Positions 25,693 through 36,100 of a stretch of 64,000 nt of DNA are shown here, in pieces. Where the stretch lies: contig OY755252.1 in the NCBI GenBank assembly GCA_963576725.1, positions 24,004,655 through 24,068,654 on the forward strand. Direction: 5' to 3'. The stretch is from Azorinus chamasolen (Eukaryota; Mollusca; Bivalvia; Cardiida; Solecurtidae). Made by a program: the position numbers and the translations under genes. Numbering within the stretch: position 1 is the stretch's first letter; each line of letters begins with the position of its first letter. The notes below the pieces were generated by a model. That model was not told where the DNA came from and did not search any database. It saw only the letters and a program-made list of their open reading frames with translations.

Positions 25693-26369
25693 TGTAACAG
25701 GACTGATGAATAACATGCAGCCAGACCAGGGCTCAAACCTGGGACACCTCACTTACAGGGCGAGTGCTCTACCAACTGAGCTATCAAACCGCTTACTTTC
25801 CTTCACCCAGTACCTGTATGGTTAGTTCACATCTGTGTACTCTAAATGGTGATATCAAGCTACTTTCGGTTTTAACGATATCCCGGCAGACGGCAACTGT
25901 CACAAAATTAGCATGCTGTCTTACAGGTCATTAATGAGACTACTGTAACAGGCCTGGAAAATTCCACTCGTCCGCTCGCCATGACGAGTAACTTTCTTGC
26001 AGGACGAGTAGAATTTCAGAAATGTTAACAATGAATGTAAGTAAAATAAGACAAAAGCATCTGGCAGGACGAGTAAAAGTTTTAAGATTTTTACAGCCCT
26101 GACTGTACGGTGTACCCGGCCTAGTTGTTATACACTACTCCCCCTTTTTCTCGAAGGAACTCGCCATAATTCATGGAGAAATCATGGGCATGCAAAGGGT
26201 CCGATTTTCAAGTTGGGCGCCAACTGTAGCAGGACTGATGAGAAACATGCAGCCAGACCTGGGCTCGAACCCGGGACCCCTCACTTAATTACTGGGCGAG
26301 TGCTCTGCCAACTGAGCTATCTCAACCGCTTACTGTTCTTCACCCAGTACCTGTACCCGGCCTGTTACA
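25693..26369 (-). mobile_element. TRIM-like LTR element 2 with tRNA-like LTRs
   Basis: The right LTR (26225-26369, 145 bp) runs TGTAGCAGG...CCTGTTACA. On the minus strand it holds GATAGCTCAGTTGGCAGAGC (box A) and GGGTTCGAGCCC (box B). Its inner edge is GTTGGCGCCCAA, a PBS-like sequence (26213-26224). Only ~75 bp further in is a polypurine run GAGAAAAAGGGGGAG (about 26138-26152). The left LTR is split into 25693-25818 and 26111-26134 by a ~290-bp insert. Confidence 0.65.
25950..26102. mobile_element. Small MITE inside TRIM 2
   Basis: Ends CAGGCCTGGAAAATT / AAGATTTTTACAGCCCTG are inverted, and ACTGTA occurs on both flanks. A body fragment recurs at 24555-24660. Confidence 0.5.
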
Positions 26370-26529
26370 ATTGCATGCCATAGTTTTATGTATGGCAGTT
26401 AATATTGAAAAAAGGAGTTCCAAACAAATTAATAATGCAAACTATTTATTCCTCAAAAAACCAAAGAGTTCATTGCTTCAAGCACCATCTAAAATGGATG
26501 CGTCCATCGTCCCTCAGCCGATTATTTAT

Positions 26530-26779
26530 CTAACCTTTTTCTCCATAAATACTCCTTTCTACACCTTTTCAGTCAGAGAAGACCCAAATCAGACGGCTCC
26601 AATAGGAGCTGTCTGATCTGGGTCTGCTCTGTTTGCTTATATATGGAATACTATAGATATGATTCTACAGTGTATGACAATGGCCCAATATTCCTGTGGC
26701 AATGTGGTATTATAACAAATAAGTCTATTCAGTATTCATGACGTCAGTATTTCGTACAAGAATATGGGATAACGGTTAA
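26530..26779. mobile_element. TTAA-1a MITE
   Basis: TAACCTTTTTCTCCATAAAT to GGGATAACGGTTAA, with core GACGGCTCCAATAGGAGCTG. It is the last repeat before the FAF2 promoter. Confidence 0.75.
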
Positions 26780-27022
26780 ATTTCTTTTTGGTCCTTCCAC
26801 AGCCACATCAGCAATTCGCGAAAACTAATTATAATTAGATATAAATAGTTCATTTTGCAAATAAATTACATGTAATGAGCATATTCTTTCGGAATTGTTT
26901 ACTTAAAAACTCGTGTCACTACAAAAACATGCTGTCAATGACGAAATCGGATATTCTCAAACAAATCATGTATAAGAGAAAAAATCTTACAAACAGAGTA
27001 GCCGTTCTTTTGTTTTAGTTAG

Positions 27023-27045
27023 ACTTACCGCCCTTACCGGAAGTG
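27023..27045. promoter_or_regulatory. Probable shared promoter core: ETS site beside a minus-strand donor
   Basis: ACCGGAAGTG (27036-27045) is a perfect ETS/GABP-type site 12 nt before the FAF2 ATG, typical of TATA-less housekeeping promoters. On the minus strand the same bases run CACTTCCGGTAAGGGCGGTA and contain two splice-donor matches, the better being GTAAGT at 27028-27023. Because CHID1 needs an upstream leader exon, this may be the donor of its non-coding exon 1. That makes a bidirectional promoter likely but unproven. Confidence 0.5.
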
Positions 27046-27056
27046 AAAACGCTGCA

Positions 27057-27116
27057 ATGGCCGACGAAGCTGAAGATTTGTCACCTGAACAAACTGAAAA
27101 GTTGATACAGTTCCAG
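27057..27116 (+). CDS. FAF2: FAF2 exon 1
   Basis: Encodes residues 1-20, MADEAEDLSPEQTEKLIQFQ, the start of the UBA domain. The ATG is followed by G, a favourable context. The donor is GTAACA, phase 0. Confidence 0.96.
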
Positions 27117-30100
27117 GTAACATCTGTTCAATCTTTTTCATGACGTTTCTAACAAAGTTACATCTTCTCAATCATTGTTACGGGTTTTAGTTTTCAGTTT
27201 AATGGACGACAAGGTGTTCAACTGTTTCATTTCCCTGTGGATGTCCATTTGGATTTCACAACCGGTCTCATTTCTATATATAGTTACACTGTCATTGCAT
27301 GTAATCTGTTTAGTTGTTTGCTAATTATTTTTATTATATCATTTCGTCCTTCTTACTTATTCCATTTGAGATTTTATTCTCTTGGTCTCCTTGGCATCTC
27401 ACAATGTGATGTTTTAAAAATCTCCTTTACAGTTGGCTACGGTTGAGGGACAACCGACATTCTAATTGCATACATGACGCTGCAATAAGTTCTTGTAGAC
27501 TTATTGTAGTCTTTACCCCTTTACTCCATAAATACGCCTAACTACACCTTTGCAAACAGAGTAGACCCAGATCAGACGGCTCCTACACGACCGGCTGATC
27601 AGGGTCAGCTCTATTTGCTAAATATCATAAGTATTGTCGATGACTCACAATTATACCTATCATTTAAGCCCAAGGACATTTCCTGTCAACAGGAAGCTTT
27701 ATCACGAGTTGAGAACTGTCTCAAGGAGCTAGTGTCTTGGATGCACCAGAACATGCTGAAGCTCAATACTGACAAAACCGAGGTCATACTGTTTCATACT
27801 AAAAACACAGAAGTACCTGAAGAGATTCATGTGCAAGTAGGACCCTCTAAAATCAAGCCATCTCTGTGTGTAAAGAATCTCGGCGCATGGCTCGATTCAC
27901 AAATGGATATGACATCACACATCAATTCCGTGTGTAGGTCTAGCTATGCACAGCTCCGACGAATAGGTCATATAAGAAAGTATCTCTCGCCTGCTGCTAC
28001 CAAGACTTTGGTGAACTCTCTGGTTACATCAAAGGTAGACTACTACAACTCATTGCTGCATGGAATTCCAAACAAAACACTGCGGAAGCTTCAAAGAGTG
28101 CAAAACACAGCAGCCCGCATCATAACAAGGACTTCTCGATATAATCATATCACGCCGGTTTTGAAAGAACTTCACTGGCTTCCGGTTCAGCATCGGATTG
28201 AATTCAAAATTCTGACACTTACGTATAAGGCCATGCACAATGAATCCGCCAAGTACATTGTCGACATGCTTGACGTGTACAGGCCCCGCAGAGAATTAAG
28301 ATCAGCAAGTAGTTCTTTGTCGTTGGTTGTACCAAAAAGTCGTAAGGTAAAGTACGGTGAGAGAAGTTTCATGCATGCAGCTCCCAAACTCTGGAATGCT
28401 CTTCCATCAGGCATTAGAGATGCAAGCTCACTGGCATGTTTCAAAAAATCTCTAAAAACGCATTTCTTCAACATACATTATTAGGGCAGTTTAGAAAACG
28501 TACCTGCTAATCGTCGGTTATCATAATTGCTGCATTGGCCACAGAGTGTTGATCCTGCCACTTCCTTATGACTGTGGACTTTTAAACCCCTTTTTCAAAT
28601 ATAATGCTCCACAAATGTGGAAAATAGATAAATGAATAACAAAAACCTCATCCATATTTTATGGACTTCTAGGGAATCCCTTGCTGTTGAACGTGCGGGT
28701 GTTGTGTCAGCGGGATTCCGCTGTCCAGTTGTTGCGGTGGCCGAGGGAGTGCTGTTCTCAAACGGGGCATCCCTATATGCTTGGTACCTCTGGTAACTCC
28801 AGTTCCAATGCCGGAGGGAGCACCGTAGTGGAACAGGGCTACCCTCTACGGTATAATTCCGCGCTGGTACATTGGGAGTCTTGCTGGCATGACTTGCTAC
28901 CCTGTCCTTAACCAGTGCCAGGGATTCCTGTTAAGCTGACCCAGTTTCCGTATTTTTGCTTTCCAGTGAACTGGGTCGTGTAATATATGGGCAGCGGGCA
29001 AATTAAGCCTGTACGGTCTAATGCAGCATCGCGTGTCTCAGTCAGTCTCGATTTGTCCGATGTGATTCCTTTGCCATTGCAGCCGGTGGGATATGTTGCA
29101 GGAACAGTATACGTGATACCTTCTTTAGCTCTACTTTGGCTGGGCTTTTTGGGTTCCCATAATAAGACATTTTATTCTGTAATTAAACTTTGGATATACC
29201 CAATTACAACTCTATTAAAATATGATACGCTGTGTACTCCCTCATTGCCATAGCGGGTCGAATAGTGTTTGACGACTGGAGGGGTTGCATAGTGCGCGTA
29301 TATAACAGTTGTGTATTTGTATTGCTTAGTTTATATGCATGAACTTCAAATTGATCTGTTCTGTTACCCAATTTTCCGGCAATAATTTATGTGCAGTGTT
29401 GTATGTTAAACGAATGTACCCAAGTCTGTTGAGTCTGGGTCAAAATTATGGGACGTACTGGCACTGCGCATAGAATGTTGCATTCAAGTTATGGTTTTTT
29501 TACAATCTGAGTGCGTTGACACACTATAATAGAACATACAGACAGATAAACTTACGGAAAAGATTAGCTTATTTACCAATGTCCTAAATAAATTCTATTT
29601 TATTATTATTCTTATCTATATATAAGTATTAAATGTATTTTATTTTAAATTTTTCTGTAATTTACGCATTATTGTACAGTAAATATATCTTTGTGAAGCG
29701 CTTTTGAACGCACATATCCTGTATGAAAAGAGCGCTATATAAATGTGGTATAATAATAAATAATAATAATAAGTAACCGGGTGGTCTTATAAAGAAACAT
29801 ACCCGCTCCGACCCAGGATCGAACCCAGGTTGCCAGGTTTGCTGTCATGATGCACTCTACCACGTCGCCATAAAAGCGCGCTTGTACAGTAAGGCCATAC
29901 AAGTGATGATAAAGCCTTCACACTCTGACATACTCATACATGTGATAACTACCGACGGTAGGTGAATTCTACCGTTTTCAGAGGTGGTTTACCGTTCTAC
30001 CGGAACGGTATTTAAATCTACCGTTTTTGAAATTTTACGAAGCCAAATTTTTAAGTGAGATACATTTTCCTCCCTGGTGGCGTTTATCTGTTAGTTCTGT

Positions 30101-33100
30101 ACACACAGAGACCACCTTTAACTTGCTATCATGCTGTGATCCATGCTTGGTCTGCTTTGGTAGGGACCAATCAAGGGAATCCCCTGTCGAGACCTTGGAG
30201 AACACCCGAATTACATAATCACGAGGTGGTTCCGGTTTTCACTCTACTACTTTACCAAATAAATTGTTCGGGAACCAGTCGTGTCAAAATGCAAACGTCT
30301 ACCACAAACATCACATGCAGCAGGTTTATTACTCAAGCGAGGCGACATGGGAGTGTCATGACCCTATGATAGGAATTATATTTTCATAATTAAGTTATAA
30401 GAGATAGAAATGCTTCTCTACTTCCTTGTCAAAGACAGCTATGCTTGGCCTCGTTGTTGCAATGGGCAGACACACTTCGAAAGTAAGACTGTTTGGACTG
30501 ATAATCATGCATTTGATTTGTACACAAAATTACTTTTTCATTAATATAATTAGTGGTAAGGACACTAAAAAAGTTATTGAAAACACCCTGAAATATTATC
30601 TACCATTGCAAACTCTTCAAAAAATAATAACTATATAAAGTTGAAATGTCATCAGTTTTCGCGACGATTGTAGAGACGGGCTAAAACACGGACTCTGAAC
30701 TCTGTTTGGATTTCAACATTTCTGTGACTGCTCAGTGTTTGCAGTAAATAATTTGAACTGAGTAAAGGTTGTCATTGGGAGTATAGCTAAATAAGGGCTA
30801 TAAAATGAGACACCCCCTAAAAATGTTATTATAAAATAAAATAAAATGGAATTACTTTTCATTATATGATAAAACAGTAATAAATAGGGCTGTCATGATA
30901 CACTAACGTATTCGGATTATTCGAATATCGTTTCTGGCGATGAGTGTATCATATTCGCTACCCAAAGAACCGAATATTGACGAATACAATTAGACATATA
31001 GGAAATTAACAAAATTAAAAGAAAAACAACATATTTTTGCCAGAAATAATTGAAATATGAGCGAACCATTCCAGCTGCGAAACGTCTTTTCGCAGTGACA
31101 CCAAGGGAGATGACTCTTGATGACTTCTTATGTTTACAAATCACGACACCGTGTGTTCGTCCTGTTGGATTCAACAGGCTTAACAATTGTACTCTTGCAT
31201 TCACTTTTTGCAGAAAAGTAGTCAAATCGTTCAAATACACGACACAATTACCGAAAACAAGTTTGTTTGATAGGACTAATTCTTAGTTTTTACGACAACG
31301 AAATTGTTGTTTCATAACAATGTCGGGGCCGAAAGAGATTTTCAGACTCCAACCAAATATGAAAGCGCCGTCTGGAATCATTTAGGGTTTCTGACGGGAT
31401 CAGAAGGAAAAACCAACAAAGAAACCACCGTTTGTAAAGTCTGCCACCACGAAGTGAAGTAATACTGCTAGTTGTTGGCTCTAGCGGATAGTTATCGGAG
31501 CGCCCCAATGTCTGAACGTACCCAAAATTTATTGAGCAAATTTATTTGAGTTCGTTCACGATTCACCAGAAATGGACGAAACCAGCCGGCTATATTCAAT
31601 TAGATACAGTGTAATGCACTGTATTTTGATGGTGCTTGAAAGGTTCTTGAATTTGAATTAGTATTATTTTATGCATATTGCCTAAAGAGTAAAAGACTAC
31701 AAATGGACTTGACCAGTTTACTTTTGAACAAGTTTCTTTTCAGTGTTTCTAGTTTATGTGACTTTGCTAATTAAATATTTATAATATATATAATAACTCA
31801 TTCCTTTCCCTTGCTTATCAGCACATGTCCAGTAGCACTTTCATTATTAGCTTAAAGATTCCTAATCCTAAATATGGACTCAGTCTGGACATGCTTTGGC
31901 TTAAGTAACTCTTATTAGCTTATGCCATAGCATGTTTATGTAGCTGTATTCGTATTCGTGAATATTTATTCGTATTCGCTATACTGTATCGTGATACGTA
32001 TTCGTATTCGCTACATGGTGTATCGTTGCAGCCCTAGTAATAAATATTGATTTTCATGACAATATTTTATAAGGAACCCAGTGTTTTGGGCTTGAGACCT
32101 ATTGATTTCAAAGAGTCCTTTTGACCCATGAAAAAAATCTAGAATTATTACTGCATGCCAATTATTAGTATTTGTTTTTAACCCTTTCCCTGTTCCATTT
32201 TCATTCCAAATTCCAGTCCCTACTGAATATTCATAAACAAAGTAGTTATAAAGAAATATGGAGATTGGAACTTTATTGCTATTTATTTCTACATTTTAGA
32301 AAGTACAGAAACATTTTTAAAATTCCAAAAGCAAACAGAGCAGACCCTGATCAGATTGCTCCTATAGGAGCTGTCTGATCTGGGTCTACTCTGTTTGCAA
32401 ATGCATGAAAACTTCGTTGTTTATATGATGGAAAGCAAATAAACAGATCTATCAAATTCTATTAAGAAACAGAGTAGACCCCAATGAGATGGCTCCTCTA
32501 GGAGCCATCTGATCTGGGTCTATTCTCTTTGCAAATTTATGCGTGAAAAAGGTGTTTATATGAGGGAAAGGGTTAAGTGTGTAATTTTTATGTGTGTAAT
32601 GTAAGATTTATAATGGTATGGTATGTATTTATGGTAAAGTATGAATGATATTGTTAAAAAGTATAACAAACATAAGTATCTTTTTCTCCCTTTTGTCGTG
32701 TCAGTAAAATCTACCTGACAAAAGTCAAATCTACCTGACAAATTTCCAAAATCTACCTGACATGCCTCAGCAGGTTATCACATGTATGCATACTCCCCAA
32801 AATTTGTCCCGATTTCTATGGGTATGAGAACAACTGGGAATCAAACTGGGAGCTCATACAGTCACATTCCCACATTGGGCGCCAAATGTAACCCGGTGTT
32901 CTTTTAAAGTTCACATACCTGCTCAGACCCCGGTTCGAACCCGGGTTACCAGGTTCTCAGTCATGCACTCTACCACGTCGCCATAAAAGCATGCTTGTAC
33001 AGCAAGGCCGGTACAAGTGATGATAAACCTACACACTGTGACATATATAATATAGATTCTGCAGTGACTGTAGTTTCTGCCATGGCTAAACATTTCTGTG

Positions 33101-36100
33101 TTAATGTGCTATAATAAAAAAATAATCTAATAGATATTCATGATGTCGTTATTTCTTACATCAATTTTATTATATTTATGGAAGAAAGGATTAAAGCATG
33201 AGATACTCCAGAAAAGCCTTATCAATCTCAATCATAGTGACTGGATAATGTGATTCAACCAGAGTCATTTATATTATAATTCCACAAGATATTAGAGCAG
33301 AGACAGCTGCTAGAGTTTCCTGTTTGTAAAGGTGTGAAAAAAGTGTTTATATGAGGGAAAGGGATAAATAGAAATCATGCTATTTTTGTTAAATCAATGA
33401 TGAAATACTTAAAAGCAAGTTGAAGACACTCTATACCTTGGCATGATGGCATCACTTTCTCAAAAGTGCTACGATGGAAAACTCATGAATATAAATTGGG
33501 ATTCTCAGATGGAACCTCAGACACTGCCCTATGAGCTGAAGTTAAAATGCCAAATTAGCGCTTATATAAATCAGATCCAAACAAACTAGCAAAATCTTTG
33601 GAATAAGAAATCAACAGTCTCATATCAGTTTTTTTTTCCTCTATATAACAGACGCCGAATAACGGCGTCTTCCCCTCAGACATTTTTTCCCCTAGCTTGT
33701 CTATTTTTTCCCCCAGGGAAGAAAAATCCCCTCTAGAATCCTTTTTTTCCCATCAATGTGACATTGATCGGACATTATGTCCGAAATTCCCCATTAGGGT
33801 GCGTGGCAGAATGTAACAGATAGATCGAACTAGATCAATTTCTTCTCTGCCGATAGCAAAGATAGGGCAGTTTTTATATCGACACCGGTTAATAGGCTGA
33901 AACGCCGACCGCATTTCTCTATACATACGACCCCTCATGAATTAGCCGGGCCAAGACACACCTCCGCCATAGACCAATGAGGCGTCGTGTTACAAAATTA
34001 TCGGTTTACCCCGGTAGAACCAAAATGGTCGCTGCTTGACGAAATCAAAATATCGCTCAGAAAAAGGTTCGTTTCGTTTCATTTAAAAGATTTATTCAGA
34101 CATTGAGCGTGGATTGTGACGACAATTTATAGAATTGAGATGTCAGTTGCTGGAATTTGTGTGTTCATCGGGTTTTAGCTGTGTTTTACCAGTGATAGAT
34201 TTACCAAAACTGTGCAATCGGATCTCTTCCGAAAATCAGTTGATGGCTGTGTGAGGTTTAATATTTCATGCGATGTGGAAAGTATTGAAATGACAGTAGT
34301 ATTCCCGTAACAAGTATTCATTTCTCTAAAAGTCAGTAACTATTTTGTTAAAATCGATGGGAAATTGTTGGTTTAATGTAATGAAAATGGAGAGGGATGT
34401 GCGTTTTCTGTACAAAACGATGGAGAGTAAATGACTTTGGAAACGTTTGCTGGTTAATGAAAATGAATTCAATGGAAAGTTATGATATTTGGATGGTGTT
34501 TAAGGACATTGAGTGGGTGGGTGGGGGAGCTGTAATCGATCAAAGCAACATACACCCGGGCAACTATGCTCTCACAGACCAAAACTGAGAGCACAGTCGA
34601 CCTATTCAAGGCTGAAAAACCAAGGGCTATTCAGTTGTAATGAAATTTCAATAAAATTTTATATTACACTATAAGAGCTGCATTTAGTACTCTGTTCATT
34701 TGCAATGTCCCCTGTTCATCATTATTATGTTAAAGTTTATATTTCATAATCTTCCCCATAAACATCTATTTCGCGCTTATATTTTCCCCTAAAACATGCT
34801 TTTCGCGCTTATTTTTTTCCCCTGAAGAAAGGCCAGGCCCCTTCCCCTAAATCTGAGAAAAAACCCTGCATATATTTGAACTATGGTATTTACCACTTTG
34901 TCTGACTCTTGATTTTTTTTTCTTTAAAGGAATTAAAGAATATAACACCTTATATATTCTTTGAATGTACCGGTATATTATTTCATGCCTGATTTAACTT
35001 GTTTCAGGATTTAACTGGAATTGAGGATATCAACAGATGTAGACAGACACTTGAACAGCACCATTGGGACATAGAGGTATATATATATTTATACAGTAAC
35101 CAATTACCATTGGGCAATAATAGACCGTAATACAGAGGACCATATAAGATGTGTAGATTAAAATAATTTCAAGAAAAACTCCTTTGTTTCTCCACGAAAC
35201 CCTATGTTGTGACCACTCAGTAGAATCGTATATTCGAGATGATTCTAAAGAGTGGTCACAGCATAGGGTTTGATGGAGAAATGTCGATACAATGTACAAT
35301 GTCTTATTTGATTACCTTTATCTGTATATGTAATCTCATGTGCAAAATATGCCAACAGATTCCTGTTTTGTTTTAGATCAGCTACTGTTATGTCTAGATT
35401 AGTGTCTAATTTGCGACCCTATTCAGATGACTTCTATAGGAGCTGTCTGATCTTGGTCGACTCTGTTTGCATGTGTTTATATAATGAGGGAAAGGGTTAA
35501 GTGCAGGAGAATTTGTGCAAACAAAATTTCTTCAGGATGCTTAATATTCTTGTTGTTCTCAGGTTGCTGTCCAGGACACTTTCAATGAGCAGGAAGGCAA
35601 CCCCTCTGTGTATGAGCAGCCACCTCCTGAGCCCAGAACACCTCCTGTAAATCTTCATCCAACAGACCAAAGGTGGGTAACCCTAAATCACATCTTACCA
35701 TGGAATTGCATGTGCTTGCTATATTCTTGAAAGGCCAGTGGTCAATTGCAGCCATTGGCAGGTAGATATTAAGACGTGTCAATTTGTAATGGACTGTATA
35801 AAAGGACTGATCTTGATTTTCTACAGAGGTCCAGATAAGATGCATAAATTAAAACATTTTCAACAGTAACCATTTTATCTCTCCCCCAAACCCTATGCCG
35901 TGACCACTCTTTAGAATTGTCACTTTGAGACAATTCTAAAGAGTGGTCATAACATAGGGTTTGGTGGAGAAATGACAAATTTAGCATCTGAGTATGCACA
36001 TTTATCTGTTGCTCTGGTTTTCTCTGTTTACAAAGTCATGAAAACATGTATCTGCGAAATAAAGAGTTGACTCATTGCACGATACCTGTTAATTTATGAT

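Larger units (their letters stand above)
29772..33045 (-). mobile_element. LTR element 3 with tRNA-like LTRs (LARD-like)
   Basis: The direct repeats 29772-29940 and 32887-33045 share CCAGGTT...GCACTCTACCACGTCGCCAT and AGTGATGATAAA. In minus orientation the right copy ends GGGTTACA and is followed by TTTGGCGCCCAA (32875-32886), the same PBS-like motif as in the two TRIMs. Box A (GGCGACGTGGTAGAGTGCAT) and box B (GGGTTCGAACCGGGG) lie inside the LTR. The ~2.9-kb interior has no gag/pol and includes a later hAT insertion. Confidence 0.6.

Noticed and set aside
26225..26369. Possible functional tRNA gene (minus strand)
   Set aside because: Boxes A and B are good, but the acceptor stem does not pair and the T stem has a mismatch; the same unit is repeated as part of an LTR.
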